Below are positions 53,516 to 62,835 of a stretch of DNA of 64,000 bases, one piece after another; position 1 is the first letter of the stretch; every line of letters starts with the position of its first letter. Source of the stretch: Parasediminibacterium sp046546515. GTDB taxonomy: Bacteria > Bacteroidota > Bacteroidia > Chitinophagales > Chitinophagaceae. A model generated the notes under the pieces. The model worked only from the letters and a program-made list of their open reading frames with translations, searched no databases and was not told the DNA's origin. The stretch covers positions 186,001 through 250,000 of the forward strand of contig NZ_JBKHKJ010000001.1 in assembly GCF_046546515.1 (NCBI RefSeq), written 5' to 3'. The position numbers and the translations under genes were made by a program.

Positions 53516-54817
53516 CTAAAACTTCCTCACTGCCCTTACCCTTGCCGTGTTGTTTTTATAATAAGCAAACTGGCTATTTTGCCCAAAGTCAAATACCCAT
53601 GCTTGGTTCACGTCATATTCGGAGGAACTGTAGTAAAAACTGCCTGTAAAGTTGCCAAATCCCTTTGTATGGAGGTTTTTGTACATCAATGCCAGCTCGC
53701 CTTTCGATGGCATAAACCAATCGCTATAGCCATTGGCTGTTTGCACGCATACATTGGCAGCATATGTTCCACTTGCTTGCACTGCTATGATGGCAGTAGT
53801 ATTTGCCTGGCCTGTTCCTACTGCAGTGTCAGAGGCACCTGTAACTAGGTAACTACCATTCCACCAGGCTACTGCTGTGCTTTGGTCGGTAGTGGCTGCT
53901 ACCAAGCCATGCTGGCCACTAGCATCTATATAAAATATAATGCCACCCCCATAGTTCTGTCCAATAGTAAAACTGCTAGTGCCGGCGGTTGTTGTAAAAC
54001 TTATTTGGCCTCCATAAGCTGTTCCTACGCTATTGGTGGCATAAGCCCGTACATAATAGGTGGTGCCAGCAGTAAGCCCTGTAAGGTTAGCACTATAGCT
54101 GCCTGTGCCGTTGCCGCTAGAAACGGTACTGTTCGATACAGTAGGGTTGACAGTAGTAGCATAACATACCCCTCGGCTGGTAACTGTCGCTCCTCCGTCA
54201 CTTGTTATATTGCCACCTGCAATCGCAGTGGTAGAAGCAACCGTAGTAACATTTGTGGTGGTAACAGTAGGCACAGTAGCTGCAACTGCACAGCCACCCC
54301 AAGTAGGTACGCCTCCGCAAAGCGTTAAAGTGCTGCCATTAGTGCCCACAGGTATAATTACCCATTTGCTGCCATCCCAATACTGCATATCGCCAACATT
54401 GTTGCCGTTCTGGTTGCCGTTGGCAGCGTACAAAGCGTATGGCACACTTAATAATTGGCTTGCCCCGTAAATAGCATAGTTGCTGCCACCGCCAAGGTCT
54501 GTGCTTGTCTTTATATAATAGGTGCCGCTGCCCCATTTAATGTTAGAGAAGCTACCACTAGCAGGCGTGCCTGTGCCAATAGCTATGCTCACAAGCCCAT
54601 TGGCATTGGTGGTTGGCCTTTGTATCTCCGCAAAAATAACGGAGCCGTTCGCCGAGTCTTTGGTAATGCTAATAAACATGCCTACCTGTGTACTTGTAAC
54701 CAATGCGCCGCTACTGTTCCTTATAACTGCTTGGTAACTAAATTTTTGAGGCGCCTGAGCCATTACTGCTGCAACAAATAGTAAAGAAACAATAAGTAAG
54801 TAAATTGTCTTTTTCAT
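53516..54817 (-). CDS. Secreted FN3 and DUF1566-like protein
   Basis: A 433-aa protein with signal peptide (MKKTIYLLIVSLLFVAAVMA). Residues 22-150 are a beta-rich domain (FSYQAVIRNSSGALVTSTQV, GVPTWGG) seen in Bacteroidota surface proteins. A fibronectin type III domain spans about 185-285 (RGVCYATTVNPTVSNSTVSS ... YVRAYATNSVGTAYGG). The C-terminal 140 residues resemble the DUF1566/Lcl domain (GYSDWFMPSKGELALMYKNL, YYSSSEYD, ARVRAVRKF). Probably extracellular. It has no T9SS domain. The T9SS gene upstream (54835-55596) is 17 bases away on the same strand. Confidence 0.82.
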   Translation of the reverse strand: MKKTIYLLIVSLLFVAAVMAQAPQKFSYQAVIRNSSGALVTSTQVGMFISITKDSANGSVIFAEIQRPTTNANGLVSIAIGTGTPASGSFSNIKWGSGTYYIKTSTDLGGGSNYAIYGASQLLSVPYALYAANGNQNGNNVGDMQYWDGSKWVIIPVGTNGSTLTLCGGVPTWGGCAVAATVPTVTTTNVTTVASTTAIAGGNITSDGGATVTSRGVCYATTVNPTVSNSTVSSGNGTGSYSANLTGLTAGTTYYVRAYATNSVGTAYGGQISFTTTAGTSSFTIGQNYGGGIIFYIDASGQHGLVAATTDQSTAVAWWNGSYLVTGASDTAVGTGQANTTAIIAVQASGTYAANVCVQTANGYSDWFMPSKGELALMYKNLHTKGFGNFTGSFYYSSSEYDVNQAWVFDFGQNSQFAYYKNNTARVRAVRKF

Positions 54818-54834
54818 ATAACTAGTTAGCTTTT

Positions 54835-55596
54835 TTAATTTTTTATAACTTTAAATGATTTTATTAAATTGTTTTTGTCCATCACTTCCAGCAGGTAAAT
54901 GCCATTTGCAAGCCCACTGGTGGTAATAACAGTTGTATTGTTATTTATTTTTTGCTGCGCAATTAGTTTGCCTTGCAAATTAAAAATGGAATAGCTCAAT
55001 GAACGAGTACTGGCATCTTGTATTTGCAGGGTCAAGATAGCGGTGGTAGGGTTGGGATACACAGATAGCGTTCCGTTTGCATCACCAGCAATGGTTACCG
55101 CCACGCTGGTGGAATAAGTGCTTTTGCCACCTTTGTCTGTTTGTTTCAAACGGTAATACGATGTGCCGCTATAAGGTGCATAGTCTATTGTAGCATAGCT
55201 TTGGGTAGCACTGCTGTTGCCATTGCTATTTACAATTGATAATTGCTTGAAAACAATGCCATCTGCCGAATGTTCAACGGTAAAAAAAGCGTTGTTGTAT
55301 TCAGCAATGGTTACCCAGTTTAGGGCTACTTCTTTTTTGCCTGTTACCGTTGCCTTGAACTGTATAAGCGTTACTGGCAGTGTTGTTGGAGTATATGCCT
55401 GTTGTACGCCTTCTATAATAATCCCACTATCAGCCGAAATGGAACTATATGCTATTTCACCAACGGAAAAGCTGGCTGTTCCGCCTGGGCCCGTGGCATC
55501 GCCCCCACTTGCTACCGGGCTACCTTGTGCCATCAGGCTTGTTGCCATGCTTGTAAAAAGCATACAACCCAACAGCAGCATAATTGTTGTTTTCAT
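54835..55596 (-). CDS. T9SS type A sorting domain protein
   Basis: A 253-aa secreted protein (signal peptide MKTTIMLLLGCMLFTSMATS). A short beta domain (GGTASFSVGEIAYSSISADS) leads to the common pre-sorting module LPVTLIQFKATVTGKKEVAL ... NWVTIAEYNNAFFTVEHSAD, then the T9SS type A domain VYPNPTTAILTLQIQ ... GLANGIYLLEVM. Likely exported to the surface or medium by the Por system, whose genes are not in the window. It is upstream of the FN3 gene, probably in one transcript. Confidence 0.88.
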   Translation of the reverse strand: MKTTIMLLLGCMLFTSMATSLMAQGSPVASGGDATGPGGTASFSVGEIAYSSISADSGIIIEGVQQAYTPTTLPVTLIQFKATVTGKKEVALNWVTIAEYNNAFFTVEHSADGIVFKQLSIVNSNGNSSATQSYATIDYAPYSGTSYYRLKQTDKGGKSTYSTSVAVTIAGDANGTLSVYPNPTTAILTLQIQDASTRSLSYSIFNLQGKLIAQQKINNNTTVITTSGLANGIYLLEVMDKNNLIKSFKVIKN

Positions 55597-56128
55597 GATT
55601 TAAAAATTATTGTTTAGTTGATAACGGGCAGCTATTGAATTTTGTTTAGTTGTGGTTATATTCATTTTTTTTAACCTGGTTGATGCTTCTTTTATAAAGG
55701 CTAGCCTATTTAAAGGCGTCAATAAGGTTGTAAAATAAGGTATTAAAAGAAAGTAAACTTTTTTCATTGTCTGAAATTTTACTATTTATACATCTTCACA
55801 AATAAAGCCGTAACAATTATAGATTTTCATAAGAAAGGAAAATTGATTATCATTAAAATGCAATATTAAGATAAATTATTATTATTGTCAAGCGTATTAA
55901 GTTGCAAAGTTTTATGCTTTGCCAGCCTGTTGCTGAATGTATGTAGTACAAAGAATGCAAATTAACTGGCTTGATGAACAAAAATTAAAACAAGTGAATA
56001 ATATTGAAGTTTGATGAGTATCTTTATATGTAAGTTGCTTATGGTCGAAATTGAGCTTGTTGCACTAAAGTTTTATTAACCTGGTTTTTTTTGCAATCCA
56101 TATAATTAATTAAAGCGAAGATTGCCCA
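55597..56128. other. Divergent spacer, 532 bases
   Basis: AT-rich upstream region of two divergent genes. No ORF, RNA or repeat recognised. Confidence 0.35.
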
Positions 56129-56797
56129 ATGAAAAAATATTATTTGCATGAACAAGGGCAGCAAAAAGGCCCCTATAGCTTAAAAGAACTAGGGGCAAAG
56201 GCTGTTGCAAGATGGATGTATAGCTCGGTAATAATAGCTATGCTGTCTATAACCGTTGTGCCATACCTTCTATACAAGAACTATAAACTGGGCATTGCGC
56301 TTGGCTTGGCCAAGCAAGAAGTTTTAACCACAAGGGCACAGGCTGTAAATATTCAAGAAGGTTTGCAAATTCAAAATGACGAGCTGCGAAGTCTAAACCG
56401 AGGCAGCAAAGTGGTTGCTGACGGGATAACTATAAAGCAAATGGAATATAGGAACAACTGGAAAAAATACATACGCAGTAGCGTGCCTACTTATTCCGTA
56501 GGCTTTTTTGGAGGCGTGTCGGGCGTGTCGATAAAAATATCTGATTCTACGCAATACCCTATTGACGAAATAGACGTGGAAGTAAAATACATACTAAAAA
56601 AAGGAGGCGTATATAAAACAGAGATTGTAACGGTTACCAACCTATTGCCTTTTTCTGAAAGGAAAATAACCCTGCCAAACAGCAAAAGGGGCCGTACCGT
56701 GGTAGTAGGCTTTAGAAACATAAGGGCAAAAGCATATCGTTTTTGCTACAACAGCAGGATTGAAGTTACTGGCACAGACCCATGGTTGTGCGATTGA
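56129..56797 (+). CDS. Membrane protein with truncated GYF-like N-terminus
   Basis: A 222-aa protein. The first 20 residues, MKKYYLHEQGQQKGPYSLKE, match the start of a GYF_2 domain, but the rest of that domain is missing. A membrane helix follows at about 32-52 (SSVIIAMLSITVVPYLLY) and then a charged coiled-coil-like stretch. The C-terminal 110 residues are beta-rich (SVGFFGGVSGVSIKISDS ... VTNLLPFSERKITLPNSKRG), perhaps a periplasmic domain. The domain break suggests deletion or fusion. Function unknown. Confidence 0.65.
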   Translation: MKKYYLHEQGQQKGPYSLKELGAKAVARWMYSSVIIAMLSITVVPYLLYKNYKLGIALGLAKQEVLTTRAQAVNIQEGLQIQNDELRSLNRGSKVVADGITIKQMEYRNNWKKYIRSSVPTYSVGFFGGVSGVSIKISDSTQYPIDEIDVEVKYILKKGGVYKTEIVTVTNLLPFSERKITLPNSKRGRTVVVGFRNIRAKAYRFCYNSRIEVTGTDPWLCD

Positions 56798-57108
56798 GGC
56801 AATGGAATGGAAATTGCCACAAAGGCACAAAGCCTCAAAGAAGCACTACGGATTTAAGGGAAGAAGAAAAAGTTACTCCGAAGCACATAGTACACATATC
56901 TATTGGTTAAAAAGCTCGTTTAAAAAAGGATAGATTTAATATGAAAACTATGTTTTCTTATTTTTTACTCGCTTCACTCTATGTGTCCTATGTGCCTATG
57001 TGGTGAACTAATAACTAAGTAGAAACTTTTTTCTTTGTACATCTTCATGTTTTCGTGCCTTTGTGGCACCCCGCCTTTTGTTTAACAGAGTCGATTTTTA
57101 GCCGCAAA
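56798..57108. other. Repeat-rich spacer
   Basis: Contains two CACAAAG-family copies (56815-56846 and, inverse, 57031-57070) around a CACATAG-family inverted pair (56883-57006). Both families are met elsewhere in the window. Confidence 0.6.
56883..57006. repeat. CACATAG-family dispersed repeat, inverted pair
   Basis: GCACATAGTACACATATC at the left, CTATGTGTCCTATGTGCCTA followed by TGTGGTGAAC at the right. Related to 37522-37628. Confidence 0.6.
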
Positions 57109-57143
57109 AAAGATGGCTGCCTATTGTATAGGCAGCCATCTTT
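57109..57143 (-). terminator. Terminator of the S8 peptidase gene
   Basis: Perfect 16-bp stem AAAGATGGCTGCCTAT with inverse, 3-base loop, followed on the minus strand by T6. It lies 22 bases beyond the stop at 57165. Confidence 0.85.
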
Positions 57144-57164
57144 ATTATAAATCTTTATGAATGT

Positions 57165-60100
57165 TTACTTCTGTATCAACAGTTGCTGATTGGCAACTGT
57201 TTTTTCGTTTGCAAACCTAACAGTATAAACACCCGGGGCTAATCCTGTGGTGGAAAGGGTATAAGAAGCTAAGCTGGCGCCGCTTATCTTTACTTCCTTT
57301 ACTTTCTTGCCTTCTGCGTTTATTACGGTAATGCTTCCAGAAGAAACTGGCGTGGCAAAAACAAGCGTGGTGCTTTGCCTAGCAGGGTTTGGCACAAGGC
57401 TTAGCCCAATGTTTTGCCCTGCTAATTTAACCGTTTTGCTGTAGGAAAAACTGCCGTCCTTATCAATTATCTTCAATCGATAATAAAGTGTTGCCCCAGA
57501 CAATGCAGGCGAAAGGGCATCCCCAAAACTGTATGATTTTGTTTGGGTGCTGCTGCCTGCTGCTGCTATGCTGCCAACAGCATAGAATGGTTGCCCATTT
57601 GTGCTGCGCTCGATGCTGAAATTGTCAGTGTTTGTTTCTGTCAAGGTTTGCCAAGCAACAACGGCAACACTTGTAGAAGGAGATTTAGATACTCCAAAAT
57701 AAGCCAATTGTAAAGGTAGGTTGTCTCCAACAACCAATGTATCGGAACGTGTGCCGGCTGTGCAGCCCATTAAGTCGCTAATGATAATTTTTATTGGGAA
57801 AGAGCCAAGCTGTGCCGGGGTGCCTACAAGGGAGTCGCCAGAGAAGGAAAGCCCTTTGGGCAGGCTTCCAATAATGGCAGAGCTATATAATCCACTTCCG
57901 CCTGTAGCAGTATAAACGTATAAATACGAATTGTTGATTACTGCTTTGGGAAGCAATCCAGCATTGGGGACAACTGGGGTGCAGGCAGGTGCTGCCGCAC
58001 AGGCAGGGTGTGAAACATTGATGATATAAGGGTTGTTAGAAGCGGCCCCACCTGCATTTAAGTCATGAACCACAACTGTGAAAGCCGTTTTAGCCTTGGA
58101 AGTAAAGCCATATTCCATTAGTGTGTCGCTATAATAAGGATGCCCTATTAAATTAGAGTCAGGGTTGGCTTTTACAAAGCCGCCTTTGCCTATGTATGCA
58201 GCGGCATATAAACTATCGCCATATATGCTGGACACTGTTACTGTCATGCACGAATCCACAGCACCAGTATTAGTAAAGGTATAGGCATCGTAGTGCCTTT
58301 TACCGAAGTCGCCAATTAAGCCACTGTCAGCCAAATCTGAACAAGTAGATCCAATGCCATTCCTGCTTAGCCTATCTGTTTGTATCCCAGTTTTGGCGGT
58401 GTAGTTACTGCCATTTTTTGGGGTTTTGCCAACGGTGCCTTTAATAATTGTTTCTGCCCTGCCACCAGTAGGCACAGTTATAGCAAACGTTTGGTAGGGT
58501 ACTGTACCACCGCCATAACTAGCTCTTGCAAAAAAAACAGCAGTGCTGCCACAGGCGACAGACGAAGCAGGCAAAGCAGCCACCAACGGGCTAACAGTAA
58601 CGGCTGCAGCGTATGATTTTACATCGCCCAAGGCAACGGCTGGGCTATAAATAATTTCTCCTGAAGAATCTGGCAAGAGCGACACCACCAATCCAGAGGC
58701 TGTGGCAAGCGAAGGGTTAGTAAAGCTAAGGCTAATGTTTACAGACTCCCCTGGGTCTATTATGCCATTGTGGTTGCTAAAGCTGCCTTCAGTAACAGTT
58801 GATTTAGTTAAAATAAGGTTTGCCTTGGGCGTTGGTGCCAAAGATTGCATGGCTTTAAGGGCATTTACTACCCCAGAACCACTATTGTAATCGTAACCTT
58901 TTGCTTCTACGTCTATCGCAGTGGAGGTAAGCAAACTGCGGATTTGGGTAGTTGTTAAAGTAGGCTTAGCCGATTTAAGCAAGGCAGCAACTGCGCCTGC
59001 ATGGGGGGCTGCTGCCGATGTGCCATAAAAAGGCGCAAATCCGCTCACAGAAGTGTTTACTCCATCAGCAGCCGTAATGTCGGGCTTTTTCCTAAGCGTG
59101 CCGCCATTAGTTGCATTCAAAAAATTGCCCGGCGTTATGGCCGTTCCATCTGCATTGTAAAAAACCCTTCTTGGCCCATCGGATGAAAAATATTCAACTT
59201 TGCTTTTAGTTGTAAATACGCCAGGATATACCAGAGAGGCATCCATTGCCGCAACGCCAAATGCATTCACTGCACTATTGTGGCCAGATGTGCCCGAGGC
59301 GGTGGTTTGTGTAAACCCTTCGCCTTGGCCGTCTAGGTTGGCATTAAGCCTTATGGCCCTATTTTGTGCCCCCGCATTTTGAAAAACGATGAACTGGTAG
59401 TTTTGTTGGATGAGTGCTGTGCTGTCTTCGATGTATTCGAGCGGATCTTCGCTACCCGTTTGGGAGTTAGTAGATGATGCTACAACATTTCCAGAGGTAT
59501 CTATCAAGAACAAATCGTAATCGTTGTCCGATTTCCCCGCAGCATCCGACCATTGCAAGGTATATATAGACGAAGGCGTTATTACAGAGTCGCCTGGTAT
59601 AACAGCAGCCGCTGTGCCAAAATTGTGCACGCTGCCATTGGGGTACTGTGCTGATACAAGAGGGTTGAAATCGCCCTCCCACACGCTGGAAAAATTATAT
59701 TTAAAAGAGCCACCGTTGCCTGCCGATGAAAAATACAGGCTGCCGTTGGCAGTTACGGTATTTACTGCCTGTGCCACAATTCCATCTTGGAAAGCTGGTT
59801 CATCAAGATAAGCCAAGTCGTCTATGATAATGTCGCAATTGTATGGCGCAGAACCCAATGCCTCGATATTTGCTGCGTAATCGGCTTCGCCATTATTGCC
59901 TGTCGCAAAAAAAAGTTGGGCTTTGGGTGCTAAATCATGTATTATCTGTAGCATAGCCCTTCCCTCGTCATGGCCAGAACCTGTTGAGTCTTCTTCAACA
60001 ATGGTAATAGCAGTTGTATCGCCAAAAGGGTTCCCTGTTCCAGGAAGCTCACCAACTTGTGCGTCAAAATCGGCCGCCCCTTGGTTATTATAACTGTCCG

Positions 60101-60794
60101 ATAGCACGCCAATCCTTATGCCTTCACCTTGATAGCCATATTTCAGTTTAGCACTATCAGCCCCCATGGCATGATCGCCTTCAGAAATAACCGATCCAGT
60201 TTGGCCTATTATATCGTATGTTTTCAGTTTCAGTTTTAGTTTTTCTACCAACTTGGCAAATGCCAAGCGGCGTGAGGGCTTTATGGCATCGAGCCGCAAA
60301 GCAGCAGTGCCTTTTGCTTTTTCCAAGGGTGGGGTTACAGGTACATGGTGGGGCTTGAAAGCGGCCTTTACAAAATGTACACTGTCTAAAGCAGCCAAAC
60401 GTACGAGCTGTGCAGGCAAAATTGTAGCCCTGATGGAATGAGCCTTGGTTGAAGAAAACAAAATCTTTCCGCCTAATAGCTGTATCTCTTTTAGCAATTT
60501 GCTTGAAACAGCAGCATCTATATCCACCAAAACACTTCCATCTTTTTCGGCAGGCAAATTAATTTTATGCAGTTGCACGCCTTTGGCCATTTCTTTGCCC
60601 TGCGATTCCCTGTGCAATTGCAGCAATTGGGAAGATAATTTTTTCTCCCCGCCCGACCTACCTTTTTTCTCGGCTAATAGTGCTTCTATCTGCTGTGCAG
60701 TAGATGGCTTTAACTGTGCCTTGGCTTGAGTTGTACTGCTTATGAAGGCCACTAGGCACACATAAGACACTAGCAGAATGTTTTGTGTTTTCAT
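57165..60794 (-). CDS. S8 (subtilisin-like) peptidase with T9SS sorting domain
   Basis: A 1209-aa secreted protease. Signal peptide at 1-26 and a propeptide-like region to about 210. The S8 triad is visible: Asp233 (IGVLSDSYNN), His275 (TGSGHDEGRA) and Ser593 (GTSAAAPHAG), with oxyanion Asn360 (SSAGNGGS). A large insertion separates Asn360 from the Ser. Beta-rich domains follow (about 640-1000), then LPLQLAYFGVSKSPSTSVAV and a T9SS type A domain (LVPNPARQSTTLVFA ... LAPGVYTVRFAN). All catalytic residues are intact, so it should be active. The substrate is unknown. It has its own terminator. Confidence 0.92.
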   Translation of the reverse strand: MKTQNILLVSYVCLVAFISSTTQAKAQLKPSTAQQIEALLAEKKGRSGGEKKLSSQLLQLHRESQGKEMAKGVQLHKINLPAEKDGSVLVDIDAAVSSKLLKEIQLLGGKILFSSTKAHSIRATILPAQLVRLAALDSVHFVKAAFKPHHVPVTPPLEKAKGTAALRLDAIKPSRRLAFAKLVEKLKLKLKTYDIIGQTGSVISEGDHAMGADSAKLKYGYQGEGIRIGVLSDSYNNQGAADFDAQVGELPGTGNPFGDTTAITIVEEDSTGSGHDEGRAMLQIIHDLAPKAQLFFATGNNGEADYAANIEALGSAPYNCDIIIDDLAYLDEPAFQDGIVAQAVNTVTANGSLYFSSAGNGGSFKYNFSSVWEGDFNPLVSAQYPNGSVHNFGTAAAVIPGDSVITPSSIYTLQWSDAAGKSDNDYDLFLIDTSGNVVASSTNSQTGSEDPLEYIEDSTALIQQNYQFIVFQNAGAQNRAIRLNANLDGQGEGFTQTTASGTSGHNSAVNAFGVAAMDASLVYPGVFTTKSKVEYFSSDGPRRVFYNADGTAITPGNFLNATNGGTLRKKPDITAADGVNTSVSGFAPFYGTSAAAPHAGAVAALLKSAKPTLTTTQIRSLLTSTAIDVEAKGYDYNSGSGVVNALKAMQSLAPTPKANLILTKSTVTEGSFSNHNGIIDPGESVNISLSFTNPSLATASGLVVSLLPDSSGEIIYSPAVALGDVKSYAAAVTVSPLVAALPASSVACGSTAVFFARASYGGGTVPYQTFAITVPTGGRAETIIKGTVGKTPKNGSNYTAKTGIQTDRLSRNGIGSTCSDLADSGLIGDFGKRHYDAYTFTNTGAVDSCMTVTVSSIYGDSLYAAAYIGKGGFVKANPDSNLIGHPYYSDTLMEYGFTSKAKTAFTVVVHDLNAGGAASNNPYIINVSHPACAAAPACTPVVPNAGLLPKAVINNSYLYVYTATGGSGLYSSAIIGSLPKGLSFSGDSLVGTPAQLGSFPIKIIISDLMGCTAGTRSDTLVVGDNLPLQLAYFGVSKSPSTSVAVVAWQTLTETNTDNFSIERSTNGQPFYAVGSIAAAGSSTQTKSYSFGDALSPALSGATLYYRLKIIDKDGSFSYSKTVKLAGQNIGLSLVPNPARQSTTLVFATPVSSGSITVINAEGKKVKEVKISGASLASYTLSTTGLAPGVYTVRFANEKTVANQQLLIQK

Positions 60795-60950
60795 GTTGTC
60801 GATAGTAATTTAGGTTTATTAAGATTGGCAATATACTATTAAGATAAATGCCAATTAGGACTAATTTTATTTTTGCAGGAATTTAATCATAATTTAATGT
60901 ACCCCCCCTGTATTACTAATCAGGTGCTGTTTTAAGCAATTTGCCATGAA

Positions 60951-61056
60951 GAATCAAAACACAAAGGAGCATTAAGTTTTAAGTGAAGAAGAAAAAGCAC
61001 TAATAAAAAAATCTTTTTTTCTTAGTGCTTTTTCAAGTTTTTGTGCCTTTGTGGCA
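60951..61056. repeat. CACAAAG-family dispersed repeat with strong hairpin
   Basis: ACACAAAGGAGCATTAAG at the left and TTTTTGTGCCTTTGTGGCAG at the right, with an inner GAAAAAGCACTAA / TTAGTGCTTTTTC stem. It lies 30 bases beyond the kinase stop and may end its transcript. Confidence 0.65.
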
Positions 61057-61085
61057 GAATACTACCCAAATTGCAACCTACAATA

Positions 61086-62108
61086 TCATTTAGCCGTGCC
61101 CATTTTTGTTACCGTAAAAACATCCTGCCCTGTAGCATCGCCTTGCTCCTGTAGTTTGCCAAAAGCGGCGGCGGTGGCATAGTTGAGTGTTTCTTGCGGG
61201 GGTAACTGGTTGTATAGCCCATAGATAAGGCCAGCCATAAAGCAGTCGCCGCTGCCGCTCCGGTCAACAACGCCTTCGCAGGCAAATTCTGGGGAGGCAA
61301 AATGCTGGTTTTCTGTAAACATGCCTGTATAATATAAAATATGGTTGCCAGACCCATCAAAGCGGAAGGTGTTGGCTACAGTTTTGCATTTCGGGAATTT
61401 CTCAATTATAGCCCGTGCTGTTTTCTCCGAATGGCTCAAGTATGCAGCTTTGCTTTTTTTGTCGTGTATATGCTCGTTTACTTCAATGCCTAGCAAAGTG
61501 TTGGCACTCCATATATTGCCCATGATTACATCGCAATATGCCGCTAGTTGTGGCATTATATCCACAGGGTCTTTGCCATATTTCCACAGGCGGGATCGGT
61601 AATTTAAATCTAGCGAAATGGTTATGCCTTTTTTTGATGCGGCTTCCACTGCTTCTAGGCACACGTCTGCCACGTTTTGGTTGAGGGCAGGGCTAATGGC
61701 AGTAAAATTGAACCAAGAAACATCGCGCAGCACTTTGTCCCAGTCAATAGTGCCAGTGGTTAGCTCTGAAAAAGACGAACGCTCCCTGTCGTACACCATT
61801 TTGCCTTTCAGGTCTGCCCCCCTTTCTAAAAAGTAAATGCCTATACGGCTGCCTGAATGTATAATAGACGAAGTATATATGCCTTTGTATTCCAAATAGT
61901 CAATCACATGCTTGCTCATGAAATTGTCTGGCAATGCTGTGCAATATTTCACAGGCACGTTCCAGCCAGCAAGGGCAGTAGCCACATTTGCCTCGGCGCC
62001 ACCCATGTAAAGCAGCATTGGCTGTTTCTCGGCTGACTCGTCCTCAACGCCAGCCGGCGAGATCCTCAACAACAATTCACCAAAAGAAAGTACTTTTTTC
62101 TTGTGCAT
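61086..62108 (-). CDS. kdgK: PfkB-family sugar kinase, 2-dehydro-3-deoxygluconokinase-like
   Basis: A 340-aa ribokinase-fold kinase. It opens VLSFGELLLRISPAG, contains MGGAEANVATALAGW (substrate region, about 31-46), ISLDLNYRSRLWKYG (KDG-kinase-type RxxLW) and the catalytic RSGSGDCFMAGL with Asp near residue 287. The SLDLNYRxxLW block favours 2-keto-3-deoxygluconate over fructose or ribose, but substrate is inferred from motif only. The KDPG aldolase partner is not in the window. It stands alone. Confidence 0.85.
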   Translation of the reverse strand: MHKKKVLSFGELLLRISPAGVEDESAEKQPMLLYMGGAEANVATALAGWNVPVKYCTALPDNFMSKHVIDYLEYKGIYTSSIIHSGSRIGIYFLERGADLKGKMVYDRERSSFSELTTGTIDWDKVLRDVSWFNFTAISPALNQNVADVCLEAVEAASKKGITISLDLNYRSRLWKYGKDPVDIMPQLAAYCDVIMGNIWSANTLLGIEVNEHIHDKKSKAAYLSHSEKTARAIIEKFPKCKTVANTFRFDGSGNHILYYTGMFTENQHFASPEFACEGVVDRSGSGDCFMAGLIYGLYNQLPPQETLNYATAAAFGKLQEQGDATGQDVFTVTKMGTAK

Positions 62109-62234
62109 GTCCTTATCTTATTGTATAGTTAAAAAGGTATATGGCAACTTATTCAACATAAAACGCTTGGGCAAGCCGATGAAACGCTTCATAGTTACAA
62201 ATTAAAGAATAAATAGCCTTGCATGGTGTTTTAG

Positions 62235-62812
62235 GGCTAATTCTTTTTTTGAGGTGCTGGTGAGTGCCAACCCAGCATTTAAAGTAACCTGATTTGAATA
62301 CATAGTGAAAATATTTATGAAGCATTTTAAGGGGCTTTACCTGCTTGGTTTTGCTGGCTTTTGACACCCTGAATTTAATTTTCAGGTATTCCTGCATCAT
62401 AACTCATTGAAATACAGTGCTTTTATATTTTTAAAAATGAGTGTTTTGTGAGTGAAAAGTGAGTGTTTTGTGAGTGATTTATGAGTGATTTATGAGTGAA
62501 AAGTGAGTGATTTGTGAGTGATTTTTCGTGCTTTTTTAAGTACGGATGTAGTTCATAATAATGTTTGTTTGTATGTTGAAAATAAGGCCTACGGGGCAGC
62601 GAGCCAAGGCGATGGCGGCCGCAGGGATTAAACCAACGAAAACAAGAGCCATATATTACAAAGTTGGGATTGATTTGGCATATGTGCAAAAGAACAATCC
62701 TATATGGGGGAAATATGCCACCATGAGTGCCCAGAAATGCCCCCATGGTGGGAGAAAATCTACGTTACAATAACAAATGCAAACTCACCAGTACCTCAAA
62801 AAAGAATTAGCC
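62235..62812. mobile_element. Locus C: 0.58-kb element with inverted ends and one 11-bp array
   Basis: Left end 62235-62265 and right end 62783-62812 are inverted repeats (GGCTAATTCTTTTTT(T)GAGG ... GGTGAGT) with one mismatch and one indel. Inside are the same 19-mer as in element A (62401-62419), eight 11-bp units (62438-62525) and a degenerate CCTATATGGGGG hairpin (62697-62746). The terminal sequences differ from those of element A. No ORF is supported; an 83-codon minus-strand frame at 62149-62400 crosses the left end. Confidence 0.5.
62438..62525 (+). repeat. 11-bp array C1: eight units, consensus TGAGTGATTTG
   Basis: Eight uninterrupted 11-bp units, all starting TGAGTG (TGAGTGTTTTG, TGAGTGAAAAG, TGAGTGATTTA). 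Same unit length and number as A1, and the same flanking 19-mer, but a different core. Confidence 0.9.
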
Positions 62813-62835
62813 TGTTTTAGGCGAAGTAGTTTGTT

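Noticed and set aside
62149..62400. 83-codon minus-strand frame beginning MMQEYLKIKFRVSK
   Set aside because: It crosses the left inverted end of locus C, has no recognisable family pattern and starts at the edge of the shared 19-mer. Not listed as a gene.
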